DNA from: an uncultured Prevotellaceae bacterium
GTDB lineage: Bacteria; Bacteroidota; Bacteroidia; Bacteroidales; Bacteroidaceae
Assembly: GCA_902776545.1 (NCBI GenBank)
Contig: CACYQO010000033.1
Coordinates: 1 to 64,000, forward strand
Length of the DNA: 64,000 nucleotides
Direction: 5' to 3'
Shown: in pieces, positions 33,522 through 43,929 of the stretch
How the letters are laid out: each line of letters starts with the position of its first letter
How positions within the stretch are numbered: the stretch's first letter is position 1
Position numbers and translations under genes: made by a program
Notes under the pieces: model-generated
Database searches by the model: none
Told to the model about the DNA's origin: nothing
The model's input: the letters and a program-made list of their open reading frames with translations, nothing else

Positions 33522-35014
33522 TGAGACGAAATCTTTCTTTCATTGTTGTTAGTGTGCTGGCCGTGATGGCTGGATGCACGAATAAAGGTCAGACAGCGGG
33601 TGGAGCCGACAACGACTCTCTCGCTGTCGACAGTCTTAACGGTGCTGTGGCCGAGATGCGTGACATCACGCCACAGCCTGTATTCCTCTATTATTTCGAC
33701 CCTGAGCACATGCAGGTTGTATATTGGACAGACGCGAAGGAACCAGACCGTGACTGGTACGATAAGAATGGCATGTCGGAGTATTTCGCCGATGCCCACA
33801 AGACGTGGGAACAGTTCGACGCTTATCGCCGCAATGCCGCAGGCTATACGCAGATGCTCGTGAACGACATGAAGTCTGTGCCTATCCGCTGCATCGGCGA
33901 ACAGTTGAAGAATCCTGACGGTGAAGATCTCTTCCCGGGCGAGTTGCACAGTCGTAAGACCATCCCGTCGCCGGGCATGAAATACGCCCTCGTCAATCTG
34001 AAGGACTCCCTCCGTGGCGAATATTTTGCCGACCTCTACGTCATCGTCCACGACGACTATATGAAGACGCACAAGCGCCTCGCTACGAAGCTCGAATCCC
34101 CCTTCGATGCTGGAAAGCCCCTGCCTGCCGCCGTCATCAAAGAGCTTGAAGAGCAGTATGACATGAAGACACAGCGCTCGGAGCTCACCTATACCATCGG
34201 CGACCGTTACAAGTACGGCATCCTCCAGTTCAAACCTAAGGGCAAGAAAGTCTTTGCGCTCGAGGTGGTCACCGATGGCGATAAGGTCTATTCTATCCCC
34301 GTCGAAGGCCAGTACGACGAACAGGACATGAACTCCACGTGGAATGTGGATGACGGTGGAGAATACGCCTCCAGCGGCATTGGCGCCGCCTTCGAGGGTC
34401 CTGACGGTCTCGAGTTCACCTTCGAGCACCGTGCCCCAGAGAGTGCTACCGTCGGTATGTTCCGTCTCCGCGACGGTAAGCTCGAGCGTGAGACGTTAGA
34501 AGTCTATCACCAGCTGGTAGACGAATCGCGTCCCCTCTGGAAGAAGGACATCGCCACTCTGCGCAAGCTCTACCTCGACAACGATCCGCACGAAAACAAG
34601 AACTACCAGCTGACCAAATACCGCTGGATCGATATCGACGACGACTTCAACGAAGAACTGTGGATGCGTGACAAGGACGATAAGCATGGTGCATTCTTCA
34701 CCGTGAAGGACGACCATATCCAACTCATTGGCGTCGAGACAGACAAGCTGCATCCCTCGTTCACGCAGGTGCGCGACGGCAAGGGCTGGCTGTGCATCTC
34801 AGGCAGTGCCGGAGGGCCAGCAGTCTTCTCGCAGATCTTCGAGCTCAAGAACAGCCAAGTCGTCCACCGCATGACCGCCCTTGAGGTCTATGGTGAGCTC
34901 GACGAGTGTACCTTCGACGGCAAACCTTTCGCCAAGGACAAGGCCGCCGCCTACATCCAGTCGCTCCCCGTACCTCGTGATCCCTACCTCTACTGGGCTG
35001 AGATTCAGGAATAA
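33521..35014 (+). CDS. hypothetical lipoprotein
   Basis: 497 residues, not recognised. Signal peptide with lipobox VMAGC (Cys 18), a Ser/Asp-rich linker, then a long globular part rich in Asp, Tyr and Trp. The central part (NVDDGGEYASSGIGAAFEG...) and the KYRWIDIDDDFNEELWMRDKDD segment are acidic repeats reminiscent of, but not identified as, calcium-binding loops. Coupled to the TMEM43-like gene by a 1-bp overlap. Outer-surface or periplasmic by lipoprotein rule; function unknown. Confidence 0.7.
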   Translation: MRRNLSFIVVSVLAVMAGCTNKGQTAGGADNDSLAVDSLNGAVAEMRDITPQPVFLYYFDPEHMQVVYWTDAKEPDRDWYDKNGMSEYFADAHKTWEQFDAYRRNAAGYTQMLVNDMKSVPIRCIGEQLKNPDGEDLFPGELHSRKTIPSPGMKYALVNLKDSLRGEYFADLYVIVHDDYMKTHKRLATKLESPFDAGKPLPAAVIKELEEQYDMKTQRSELTYTIGDRYKYGILQFKPKGKKVFALEVVTDGDKVYSIPVEGQYDEQDMNSTWNVDDGGEYASSGIGAAFEGPDGLEFTFEHRAPESATVGMFRLRDGKLERETLEVYHQLVDESRPLWKKDIATLRKLYLDNDPHENKNYQLTKYRWIDIDDDFNEELWMRDKDDKHGAFFTVKDDHIQLIGVETDKLHPSFTQVRDGKGWLCISGSAGGPAVFSQIFELKNSQVVHRMTALEVYGELDECTFDGKPFAKDKAAAYIQSLPVPRDPYLYWAEIQE

Positions 35015-35024
35015 CCACAAATAA

Positions 35025-35054
35025 GGCTGGACCCACGTTCTTGTGAGTCCAGCC
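35025..35054. terminator. shared 3' hairpin of cargo genes, copy 2
   Basis: GGCTGGACCCAC-GTTCTT-GTGAGTCCAGCC, 12-bp arms with one G-U pair; lies between convergent genes. Confidence 0.8.
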
Positions 35055-35080
35055 TGTTTCATTAGATCAATATAAGATCA

Positions 35081-37705
35081 CTATTTCTTCTTCAAAATCT
35101 TCTTGCCGTTGACAATGTAGATACCATCAGACAGGCCATCGAGTGAAGTCACCTGGTGAAGCACCTTGCGGCCACTCAGGTCATAGACGTCGAACGGCTC
35201 TTCGACGGCAGGACTTTCAAGCTCCTTGAGACCTGTCAATTCGTCTTCATCTCCGATCATTGAACGTGCTTCAGAGTTTGATAATACCGTCACTGTGCAG
35301 GTGCCCTTCAGGCCAGTGGCAACCGAGGTACAGGTAATGGTAACAGTACCAGCCTTGATACCTTTCACGATGCCTTCTGCGTTCACCGTAGCAACCTTCG
35401 TATCAGAGCTCTTCCAGGTTACGCTCTTGTCTGCCAAGTCTGTAGGATAGATCGTGGCGTATAGCATCACCGATCTGCTCTTCTTGATAGTAACCTCAGA
35501 CGTACCAATGACCACTTTACCGACAGTCACTTGGCAGGTGGCCTTCACACCCGTCGCTACTGAGGTACAGGTGATGGTAGCTGTACCATACTTCACACCC
35601 TTCACCTTACCTGCGCTCGTCACTGTGGCAATCTTCGTATCTGAGCTCTCCCAAGTCACGCTCTTGTCTGCCAACGTCTCGGGAGTGACCGTAGCTTTCA
35701 GTGTCATCGTCTTGCCTTTCTGAACGCAAGCCTCAGTCTTGTTAAGGGTCACAAAGCCCTTTACGACATTCACCGTGCAGGTAGCCTTCAGGCCCGTTGC
35801 ATTAGAGGTACACGTAATGGTCGCCGTACCGACCTTCACGCCTTTCACTTTGCCAGCACTTGTCACCGTGGCAATCTTCGTGTTCGAACTCTCCCACGTC
35901 ACACTCTTATCTGTCAACGACGACGGATAAACCGTAGCGGTCAGCGTCGTTGTCTTGCCCTTCAGAATGGTAGCCTCTGTCTTGTCAAGTTCAACATAGC
36001 CGACAGTCACTTTACAGGTTGCCTTCGCTCCCGTTGAGTTGGATGTACACGTGATGGTCGCCGTTCCAGCTTTAACGCCTTTTACCTTGCCAGCACTCGT
36101 CACTGTGGCCACCTTCGTATTCGAGCTCTCCCACGTTAAGCTCTCATCCGCTGTTGATGGAGATACTGTTGCTTTTAACGTCACAGTCTTGCCCATCTGA
36201 ATGGTAACCTTAGACTTGTTAAGTTTAACCGTGCCAGGCAACGGATAGTTGGTTAATGTCATTTTGTTACCCTTTATCACGGCTTCAATGTAACGATAAC
36301 TGAATCCCTGAGCCTGATGGAGATTATTGTCTCCATCCACATAAACACCTTCTATCCGATATTTACCGTCAGCAAGACCGGCTCCAAACTGAAATCCATA
36401 CGTACCATACCAATACCAACCTGGGCGTTGTTGAGAGGGCCCCCATTGCAACAATCTCTGCACATGTTCCTTTCCTTTGTACAAAGCAAGCCCCCCACCA
36501 ACCAAGTCATCTTCCGAATTTACAGAGTTGTCAAATGTATAGGAAATAGGAACATAAAAATCATCATCTGCAGATCCACGTGTCACTTCTCTGTCCTGAC
36601 CTTGTGCCAGCTCCAATTGGGAAATCGTTATCAAAGGATAATCCAAAGTCCCGCCTTTAGTAGGTCTGACGCCTACGATGGCAGACTGGTCCTCGCTAAA
36701 AGTCCAATCTGGATTGTTTGGACCCATTGAATCCATCACGGTCAGTACAAAATAAGTGTCACACCAGCCACCCCAACCCCAGTTTACGTGATAAAGGCCA
36801 TCCTTATAACCATCAACGACAAAAGCATGTCCACTATTGGATATTGTACGACCGGAGTAAAATACTGGATAGCCTGCTGCCAGTTCCTGATAGATTTCGT
36901 TCTCCCATTCCTCAGCAGAATAACCTTTACTATATATCGCATGAGCACTTTTGTTATATCCAAAGTATTTTACAAGAGCTACTGACACAAATTCTGATGT
37001 CGCACTAGAACAATCTGTACCATAATCCATTTCGACAGATTGTCCACAATAACGGCAAAGCCTTGCTATATCCTCATCGGTCATATTCTTCCAATTCAGA
37101 GTTGTAGCAGGAAGAGCATTAAAATAGTTCCCACTCCAAGTAGCTGTATAGGCGCCTATTTCCGGAAGCTTTTTGGGATATTTGTGAAAATTCACAACTT
37201 GTGCCATCGCAGTAGCCACACAGCCTGTCAGGCATTGTCCCAATCCGTCAAAATAGCACATATTATTATAAGGGAAACCTTGATCCCATTGTGTCTTGAC
37301 AAGAGGACTAATATTGCTTCTTGCATTCGCAGTTACGCTTTCGTGCTGTGCTTTAGTGGGACTGTCCTCAAGAGAAGATATAGCTTTGGCATAATAATTT
37401 AGCCACCACTGCACATTTTCTGGTACTGCATTTTCATTAAGAGTTCCGTTCTCAGAATAGCCAAGAATCGGTTTTGTACGATCATCACCAGAAACGATCA
37501 CAAAACCGGCATTGCCTTTTGCATTGAAAACGTAATAAGGTGTGCTACCGTCAGATTCTTTTTTAGCAGAAGGTTTTGCCAATACGAATCCTTTTCCCGG
37601 CATGAATTGTGAGGCCTTTGCCAATGCCTGTTGCTCAGACACTGGTCCCGCATATACAATGAATGCATAAACGAAGCAGCATAATGACAGTAAAAATTTC
37701 TTCAT
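35081..37705 (-). CDS. C10-family cysteine peptidase with BIG2 repeats, T9SS cargo
   Basis: 874 residues. Signal peptide, a propeptide-like region (about 20-130: ALAKASQFMPGKGFVLAKPS), then a streptopain-like (C10) catalytic domain with the Cys in GQCLTGCVATAMAQVVNFHKYP (Cys 162), the His in SGHAFVVDGY (His 293) and the VNWGWGGWCD block. After a beta-rich spacer come four BIG2 domains (about 500-825) and an intact T9SS sorting tail (IYIVNGKKILKKK). A secreted protease; target unknown. Related peptidases include streptopain, and similar proteins occur in Prevotella and Porphyromonas. Promoter motif at 37764. Confidence 0.92.
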   Translation of the reverse strand: MKKFLLSLCCFVYAFIVYAGPVSEQQALAKASQFMPGKGFVLAKPSAKKESDGSTPYYVFNAKGNAGFVIVSGDDRTKPILGYSENGTLNENAVPENVQWWLNYYAKAISSLEDSPTKAQHESVTANARSNISPLVKTQWDQGFPYNNMCYFDGLGQCLTGCVATAMAQVVNFHKYPKKLPEIGAYTATWSGNYFNALPATTLNWKNMTDEDIARLCRYCGQSVEMDYGTDCSSATSEFVSVALVKYFGYNKSAHAIYSKGYSAEEWENEIYQELAAGYPVFYSGRTISNSGHAFVVDGYKDGLYHVNWGWGGWCDTYFVLTVMDSMGPNNPDWTFSEDQSAIVGVRPTKGGTLDYPLITISQLELAQGQDREVTRGSADDDFYVPISYTFDNSVNSEDDLVGGGLALYKGKEHVQRLLQWGPSQQRPGWYWYGTYGFQFGAGLADGKYRIEGVYVDGDNNLHQAQGFSYRYIEAVIKGNKMTLTNYPLPGTVKLNKSKVTIQMGKTVTLKATVSPSTADESLTWESSNTKVATVTSAGKVKGVKAGTATITCTSNSTGAKATCKVTVGYVELDKTEATILKGKTTTLTATVYPSSLTDKSVTWESSNTKIATVTSAGKVKGVKVGTATITCTSNATGLKATCTVNVVKGFVTLNKTEACVQKGKTMTLKATVTPETLADKSVTWESSDTKIATVTSAGKVKGVKYGTATITCTSVATGVKATCQVTVGKVVIGTSEVTIKKSRSVMLYATIYPTDLADKSVTWKSSDTKVATVNAEGIVKGIKAGTVTITCTSVATGLKGTCTVTVLSNSEARSMIGDEDELTGLKELESPAVEEPFDVYDLSGRKVLHQVTSLDGLSDGIYIVNGKKILKKK

Positions 37706-37763
37706 AAAATCAAATACTTAAGTTATAGAATCAAATACTTTCTTTGTTAATAAATCTGCAATT

Positions 37764-37781
37764 ATGGCGCAAATATACAAA
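37764..37781 (-). promoter_or_regulatory. cargo-gene promoter motif, copy 2
   Basis: Minus-strand TATATTTG with the same flank as at 23571 and 41264. Confidence 0.65.
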
Positions 37782-37858
37782 AAAAGAATCAAACTGACTA
37801 AAAGATAAAGTTAAAAAACAAAAATTGTGGATCGATTCACTGCTTTTCCTTCATACAA

Positions 37859-37888
37859 GGCTGGACCCACGTTCTTGTGAGTCCAGCC
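37859..37888. terminator. shared 3' hairpin of cargo genes, copy 3
   Basis: Same hairpin as at 35025-35054, arms and loop identical. Confidence 0.8.
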
Positions 37889-37914
37889 TGTTTCGTTAGA
37901 TTGATATCAAATCA

Positions 37915-40866
37915 CTATTTCTTCTTCAAGATCTTCTTGCCATTGACGATGTAGATACCATCTGGCAGACCATCGAGTGAAGTCACCTGATGAAGCACCT
38001 TGCGACCACTCAGGTCATAGACGTCGAACGGCTCTGCGGCAACCACATTCTCTTCGATGCCTGTCAACTCGTCATCATCACCCTCCATCGAACGTGAGCC
38101 TGAGGTTGATGTGACAGTCACTGTGCAGGTGGCGCTCAGGCCTGTAGCTACAGAGGTGCATGTGATAGTGGCTGTACCAGCCTTGATACCTTTCACCTTT
38201 CCTTCTGCAGTCACCGTTGCTATCGACGTATTAGAACTCTTCCAGGTTACGCTCTTGTCGGCCAAGGTCGAAGGATAGACTGTAGCCTTCAGTGTCACCG
38301 TCTTATCCTTCTTGACAGTTACCTCCGTCTGGTCAAGAATCACACTGCCGACCGTCACCTCGCAGGTAGTACTCAGACCCGTAGCATTGGAGGTACAGGT
38401 GATGGTAGCAGTTCCAGTCCTCACGCCTTTCACCTTACCCTTGCTTGACACTGTAGCCACAGCTGTATTCGAACTCGTCCAGGTCACAGTCTTGTCTTCC
38501 AATGTAGAGGGATAGACAGTAGCCTTCAGTGTCACCGTCTCGCCTTTATTGACGGCTACCTCCGTCTGGTCGAGCTTCACGCTGCCGACCGTCACCTCGC
38601 AGGTGGCGCTCAGACCCGTAGCATTGGAGGTACAGGTGATGGTAGCAGTTCCAGTCCTGACACCTTTCACCTTGCCCTTGCTCGACACTGTAGCCACAGC
38701 TGTATTCGAGCTCGTCCAGGTCACAGTCTTGTCTTCCAACGTAGAGGGATAGGCCGTAGCCTTCAGTGTCACAGTCTTGCCCTTCTCAACAAAAGCCTCG
38801 GTCTGGTCGAGCTTGACGGAACCGACGGTCACTTTGCAGGTTGTACTCAGCCCCGTAGCATTGGAGGTACAGGTGATGGTAGCAGTTCCGGTCTTCACGC
38901 CCTTCACCTTGCCCTTGCTCGACACTGTAGCTATCTTCGTATCTGAGCTCGTCCAAGTTACGCTCTTATCCGTCAGCGTCGAGGGGTAGACAGTAGCCGT
39001 CAGCGTCTTGGTCTTGGCCTTCTCAACAACAATTTCCGTCTGGTCGAGCTTCACACTGCCGACGGTCACCTCGCAGGTGGCTTTTGCACCCGTTGAGTTG
39101 GAGGTACAGGTGATAGTAGCAGTGCCAGTCTTCACGCCCTTCACCTTGCCTGCGCTTGATACCGTAGCAATCTTCGTATCTGAACTCTCCCAAGTTACAG
39201 TCTTGTCTGCTAAGTCAGAAGGCGTGACCGTGGCCTTCAGTGTCAATGTCTTACCTTTCTCAATGGCAGCCTTGGTCTTACTGAGTATTACTTTGCCCTC
39301 ACCCCCTGCCTTCTTGGTAAAGTAGCCTGTTGTCGGATTGGCATAAGTGACATCGGTCTTGTTTTCATCGTAGCTGATGGCACCCTTGAGGGATGTACAG
39401 TCCTTAAACATATTTGCAGAAGAAGAACAACTCCAAGTGTCGTTGCAATAGATGGTGGTAAGATCGGAGCAGCCGTTAAACATATCAAACATATACTTAA
39501 CATTCTTCGTATCGAAGTTGCTCACGTCAAAGCTCGTCAGTTTGGAGCAGTTTTGGAACATACTGAACATATCAGTCACGTTCTCTGTATTGAAGTTACT
39601 CACATTAAGGGATGTCAAGCCTGAGCAGTTATAGAACATATACGTCATATCTGTTACGTTCTCCGTATTAAAATTGCTCACATCAAGACTTATCAGGCTA
39701 GAACATAAAGAGAACATACTGAACATATCAGTCACGTTCTCTGTATTGAAGTTACTCACATTAAGGGATGTCAAGCCTGAGCAGTTATAGAACATATACG
39801 TCATATTTGTTATGTTCTCCGTATTAAAATTGCTCACATCAAGATTTGTCAGACCAGAGCAGTCCCTGAACATATACCTCATGTCTGTCACATTAGCTGT
39901 ATTGAAGATGCTTAAGTCAAGACTTGTCAGACCTGAGCATCCATCGAACATACAGTACATGTCTGTCACATTAGCTGTATTGAAGATGCTTAGGTTGAGA
40001 CTCGTCAGACTAGAGCAACCTTCGAACATATTGCTCATATCTGTCACGTTTTTTGTATTGAAGTTGCTCACATCAAGACTCGTCAGACTAGAGCAACCTT
40101 CGAACATGCACGTCATATTTGTTACGTTCTCCGTATTGAAGTTGCTTAGGTTGAGACTCGTCAGGCTTGAGCAGTCCCAAAACATCCATCTCATACTGGT
40201 CACTTTAGCCGTATTGAAATTGCTCAGATTGAGACTCGTCAGGTCTGAACATTTATAGAACATACCCTGCATGTTTGTCACTTTAGCCGTATTGAAATTG
40301 CTTAAGTTAAGGCTCCTCAGGCTGGAGCATTCGTGGAACATAGAACCCATGTTAGTTACGTTCGCCGTATTGAAATTGCTCAGGTTGAGGCTCGTCAGGC
40401 TAGAGCAGTTAGAGAACATACTACTCATGTTTGTCACGTTCTCTGTATTGAAGTTGCTCAAGTCCAGACTTGTTAATCGAGAGCATCCTTCGAACATACA
40501 ATTCATATCAGTTACGTTAACAGTATTGAAATTTTCAAAGCCATTTATGGTTGTTAAATTTCGATAATAAGAGAACCAAGAGGCTGTGTTAGTAAGGCCA
40601 GTATAGTTGGCAAAGGTATGGTCGAACGTCATCGTTGTGAGATTTCTTTCTTCATCCGAATCAAGCGACGTACTCATCATTCCATCATAAAAATGGCAGC
40701 GGACATCTTCCTTTTCCTGTTTTTCTCTGTATTCCATTTTACTATCATAGTAGAATGTTAGTGTTGTTTTGTCTTTGCTCAGGATGGCGTAGGCTTTTAG
40801 TTCCTGGGCATACGTGCTCTGCACCACTCCGAGGAGCAGGAGCATAAAAGTAAATAGTTTCTTCAT
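37915..40866 (-). CDS. BspA-like (DUF285 repeat) and BIG2 protein, T9SS cargo
   Basis: 983 residues. Signal peptide (MKKLFTFMLLLLGVVQSTYAQ), about 17 repeats of the DUF285/BspA 24-residue type (SLTSLNLSNFNTENVTDMxxMF; about 110-500), a short linker, five BIG2 domains (about 535-920) and an intact sorting tail ending KKILKKK. Adhesin-type surface protein. I start at ATG 40866, where the signal peptide begins. The motif at 41264 predicts a leader of about 400 nt. The repeat DNA is highly similar between units. Confidence 0.92.
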   Translation of the reverse strand: MKKLFTFMLLLLGVVQSTYAQELKAYAILSKDKTTLTFYYDSKMEYREKQEKEDVRCHFYDGMMSTSLDSDEERNLTTMTFDHTFANYTGLTNTASWFSYYRNLTTINGFENFNTVNVTDMNCMFEGCSRLTSLDLSNFNTENVTNMSSMFSNCSSLTSLNLSNFNTANVTNMGSMFHECSSLRSLNLSNFNTAKVTNMQGMFYKCSDLTSLNLSNFNTAKVTSMRWMFWDCSSLTSLNLSNFNTENVTNMTCMFEGCSSLTSLDVSNFNTKNVTDMSNMFEGCSSLTSLNLSIFNTANVTDMYCMFDGCSGLTSLDLSIFNTANVTDMRYMFRDCSGLTNLDVSNFNTENITNMTYMFYNCSGLTSLNVSNFNTENVTDMFSMFSLCSSLISLDVSNFNTENVTDMTYMFYNCSGLTSLNVSNFNTENVTDMFSMFQNCSKLTSFDVSNFDTKNVKYMFDMFNGCSDLTTIYCNDTWSCSSSANMFKDCTSLKGAISYDENKTDVTYANPTTGYFTKKAGGEGKVILSKTKAAIEKGKTLTLKATVTPSDLADKTVTWESSDTKIATVSSAGKVKGVKTGTATITCTSNSTGAKATCEVTVGSVKLDQTEIVVEKAKTKTLTATVYPSTLTDKSVTWTSSDTKIATVSSKGKVKGVKTGTATITCTSNATGLSTTCKVTVGSVKLDQTEAFVEKGKTVTLKATAYPSTLEDKTVTWTSSNTAVATVSSKGKVKGVRTGTATITCTSNATGLSATCEVTVGSVKLDQTEVAVNKGETVTLKATVYPSTLEDKTVTWTSSNTAVATVSSKGKVKGVRTGTATITCTSNATGLSTTCEVTVGSVILDQTEVTVKKDKTVTLKATVYPSTLADKSVTWKSSNTSIATVTAEGKVKGIKAGTATITCTSVATGLSATCTVTVTSTSGSRSMEGDDDELTGIEENVVAAEPFDVYDLSGRKVLHQVTSLDGLPDGIYIVNGKKILKKK

Positions 40867-41351
40867 TGTTTTTGTTTGTTTTTGAGAATAAGAAAAGGCG
40901 TGCAACCATCCGATGCTTATTCTCCTTATTGGTTACCGGCAAGTGACCACGACATAAACAAGCAAGAACAGCTCACGCCCCCAATCGGGCGTGAACCTTC
41001 TGAACTGCTTGCTCTCATGTCTGAATATTTTGCCGGTATTCATAAGGAGAGAGACAAGAGCAGAAAGCTCATGTATCTAATAAAGTACGAACGGGAGCGC
41101 GACGCACATTCCTTACCCTGATGTTAGTAATAAAAATGTATCTGTCTCTTTCCCTTTGGGGAGGGCGGCTGTTGTGTCGCGTTTCAACTCCCCGATGCCT
41201 TGTGTACTGTCTGGTTCTTGTTTGTCCTTGTTTTGTTGTTAAACCTAATATTTATAATAATCAATGGCGCAAAGATACGAACAATTTCTGAATCTTGCAA
41301 GTTTTTCGCTAATTATTTATCGCCGTGATGTGTATTAGAGCCAATTTGGGA
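40867..41351. other. long leader / intergenic region with one hairpin
   Basis: About 485 bp with no supported gene. It holds a perfect 8-bp-stem hairpin TCACGCCC-CCAATC-GGGCGTGA (40973-40994), not followed by T, and the promoter motif at 41264. A small forward frame (40876-41121) lacks codon support. Confidence 0.6.
41264..41281 (-). promoter_or_regulatory. cargo-gene promoter motif, copy 3
   Basis: Minus-strand TATCTTTG in the shared flank; about 400 bp before the gene at 40866. Confidence 0.55.
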
Positions 41352-41483
41352 GTTGGCTCGAGCCAGAAGGGGTTTTAGCTCGAGCTAAATGGGGTTTTGG
41401 CTCGAGCCAAATGATGTCAAAAGACGTGCCCTCAAAAACCGTGAGTTAACTCAAAACATCCATCGAGTTAACTCAAACGACAA
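41352..41483. repeat. array of palindromes on a 22-bp lattice
   Basis: Palindrome centres at 41359.5, 41381.5 and 41403.5 (TGGCTCGAGCCA, TTTAGCTCGAGCTAAA, TTTGGCTCGAGCCAAA) and at 41447.5 and 41469.5 (GAGTTAACTC twice): six 22-bp units, the fourth lacking a palindrome. The array overlaps the last codons of the gene at 41473. Confidence 0.9.
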
Positions 41484-43686
41484 ATCCATCAGGCAGGCCA
41501 TCGAGTGAAGTCACCTGATGACGCACCTTGCGGCCACTCAGGTCATAGACATCGAACGGCTCTACGGCAACCACATTCTCTTCGATGCCCGTCAACTCGT
41601 CATCATCTCCGATCATTGAACGTGCTTCCGAGGTTGATAATACCGTCACTTTGCAAGTGCCTTTCAGACCTGTAGCAACTGAGGTGCAGGTAATGGTAGC
41701 AGAACCAGCCTTGACACCTTTCACTTTGCCCTTGCTTGTCACCGTAGCGACCTTCGTGTCAGAACTCTCCCATATCACGCTCTTGTCTGTCAAGGTTGTG
41801 GGATAGACTGTAGCACTCAATGTTACCGTGCTACCCTTCTGAATGGCGAACTCAGACATGCTGATAACCACATTACCAACAGTCACTTGGCAGGTGGCCT
41901 TCGCACCAGTTGCAACAGAAGTACAGGTGATGGTGGCCGTACCATACTTCACTCCCTTCACCTTGCCAGCACTCGTCACTGTGGCAATCTTCGTATCAGA
42001 GCTCTCCCAAGTCACGCTCTTGTCATCCAGTGTCTCCGGCGTGACTGTGGCTTTCAGTGTCAATGTTTTGCCCTTCTGAACATAAGTTTCCGTCTTGTTG
42101 AGAGTTACAAAGCCCTTTACAATAGTCACTGTGCAGGTGGCCTTTAGCCCCGTTGCATTAGAGGTACACGTAATGGTAGCCGTACCAGCCTTTACGCCTT
42201 TCACCTTGCCAGCACTCGTCACAGTTGCAATCTTCGTGTTCGAGCTCTTCCAAGTCACACTCTTATCTGTCAATGACGATGGATAGACGGTAGCGGTCAG
42301 CGTCGTTGTCTTGCCCTTCAGAATGGTAGCCTCCGTCTTGTCAAGTTTGACTGAACCGACAGTCACTTTACAGGTTGCCTTCGCCCCTGTCGAATTGGAG
42401 GTACAGGTGATAGTAACCGTGCCTGTTTTTACGCCCTTCACCTTACCTGCGCTTGTCACTGTGGCCACCTTTGTGTTCGAGCTCTTCCAGGTCACGCTCT
42501 TGTCTGGCAAGTTTGAGGGGGTGACCGTGGCCTTCAGCGTCAGTGTCTTGCCCTTCTCAATGATAGCCTTGGTCTTGCTGAGTTTTACCTTTGCAGACAC
42601 AGTCACTAAACATGTTGCACTCTTGCCGTTGGTGGTCTTTACAGTGATATTCGCAATACCTGCACTCTTCGCTGTTACGACACCGTACTGAGACACGGCT
42701 GCAACACCACTGTTGTCAGACGACCAGGTATATGAGGTCTTGGCATCGGACGGAGTAACCGTAGGAGTCAGGGTATAGCTGTCACCGACATCAAGAGACA
42801 GACTGGACTTAATGCTGACACTGGTAACCTCCTTTGCAGATACAGTCACTGAACAAGTTGCACTCTTGCCGTTATCTGTCTTCACCGTGATATTGGCTTT
42901 ACCAGTACTCTTAGCTGTAACCATGCCTGAACTGGATACTGTGGCTACACTCGTATCACTTGAGGTCCAAGTCAGAGTATATCGTGAATTCGTCGGATAA
43001 ACAGTAGGACTAAGCGTATAAGTGTCACCCACACTCATTGAATGAGAGGATTTTATGCTTATACTTGACGGTGTTGGCTTATAAACAGAAACACGCGACA
43101 TTGCATAAACGCCATTGTCTGCCTTAACTTTAAGATCTGCATAACCGACAGACTTGCCGGTAATCATACCATTATTATATATGGTGGCAATAGATGCATC
43201 ACTGATAGACCAAGTCAATGTGTACTCTGCATTCGAAGGAGTTACCGTTGGAACTATATCCTGCGTTTCTCCAACTTCCAATGAAATGTATGATGGTAAT
43301 GTAATCTTAGTGGGTTTGACTATTGTCTCGCCTTCAACAGTTATCTTGAAGTCATACGCTCCACCATTTTGATATATGTAACCGCCATTGTTAATATAAT
43401 AATAATAGTCACAACGGACAAAAACGGGTGTAGATGTTGCTTTCAAAGCCTTTACCCTAACAGAATAATTGGTGTGAGAGACAACCTCTACCACATTATA
43501 ACTGGCAGAGTAGAAATTCACAGATTTCAAGGACTTAGATATGATGTAACTTGGCAAGTACAGTGTCTTTGTCTCACCAACTTGCATCGTTACATTCTCT
43601 GACCCCCAGTCGGTAGCAAAAGCAGGACTGGCTACCAACGTCATCATCATCGTGATGATCCATGCGATTGCAGTAATCTTTTTCAT
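41473..43686 (-). CDS. BIG2-repeat secreted protein with truncated T9SS tail
   Basis: 737 residues. Signal peptide (ending SPAFA), an N-terminal beta region (25-125), seven BIG2 domains (about 125-690) and a start of the sorting tail (DVYDLSGRKVRHQVTSLDGLPDG) that then reads FVV and stops, where the three sister proteins continue IYIVNGKKILKKK. The stop lies in the palindrome array. The missing end carries the last conserved block of the tail, so T9SS export may fail. The first three BIG2 domains are more divergent from the family here. Confidence 0.88.
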   Translation of the reverse strand: MKKITAIAWIITMMMTLVASPAFATDWGSENVTMQVGETKTLYLPSYIISKSLKSVNFYSASYNVVEVVSHTNYSVRVKALKATSTPVFVRCDYYYYINNGGYIYQNGGAYDFKITVEGETIVKPTKITLPSYISLEVGETQDIVPTVTPSNAEYTLTWSISDASIATIYNNGMITGKSVGYADLKVKADNGVYAMSRVSVYKPTPSSISIKSSHSMSVGDTYTLSPTVYPTNSRYTLTWTSSDTSVATVSSSGMVTAKSTGKANITVKTDNGKSATCSVTVSAKEVTSVSIKSSLSLDVGDSYTLTPTVTPSDAKTSYTWSSDNSGVAAVSQYGVVTAKSAGIANITVKTTNGKSATCLVTVSAKVKLSKTKAIIEKGKTLTLKATVTPSNLPDKSVTWKSSNTKVATVTSAGKVKGVKTGTVTITCTSNSTGAKATCKVTVGSVKLDKTEATILKGKTTTLTATVYPSSLTDKSVTWKSSNTKIATVTSAGKVKGVKAGTATITCTSNATGLKATCTVTIVKGFVTLNKTETYVQKGKTLTLKATVTPETLDDKSVTWESSDTKIATVTSAGKVKGVKYGTATITCTSVATGAKATCQVTVGNVVISMSEFAIQKGSTVTLSATVYPTTLTDKSVIWESSDTKVATVTSKGKVKGVKAGSATITCTSVATGLKGTCKVTVLSTSEARSMIGDDDELTGIEENVVAVEPFDVYDLSGRKVRHQVTSLDGLPDGFVV

Positions 43687-43929
43687 ATCGGTTAGTATTT
43701 GAATGAAATATTTGTCTATTTATGTACAGGGACAGGAACGTTGTGTACAAGTGGACGTTCCAGTCTTTTGTCTTTATTTTGTCTTAGCTATGTCACCATA
43801 AGCGATTTGTTTTTAGGGTTTACATACTTTTATTATTCAATCACGGTGCGAATGTAAAAAGAAAATCTGAAACTTACAAGCTTTTGGGCAAAAAATGAGT
43901 TTTAGTATCTTACCGCCTGAACTGGAATA

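Noticed and set aside
40876..41121. Short forward reading frame as a gene
   Set aside because: Biased composition, no ribosome-binding region, no family, lies in the leader of the cargo gene.
41352..41483. CRISPR array
   Set aside because: The 22-bp units have no unique spacers between repeats, units are contiguous, and there is no cas gene.
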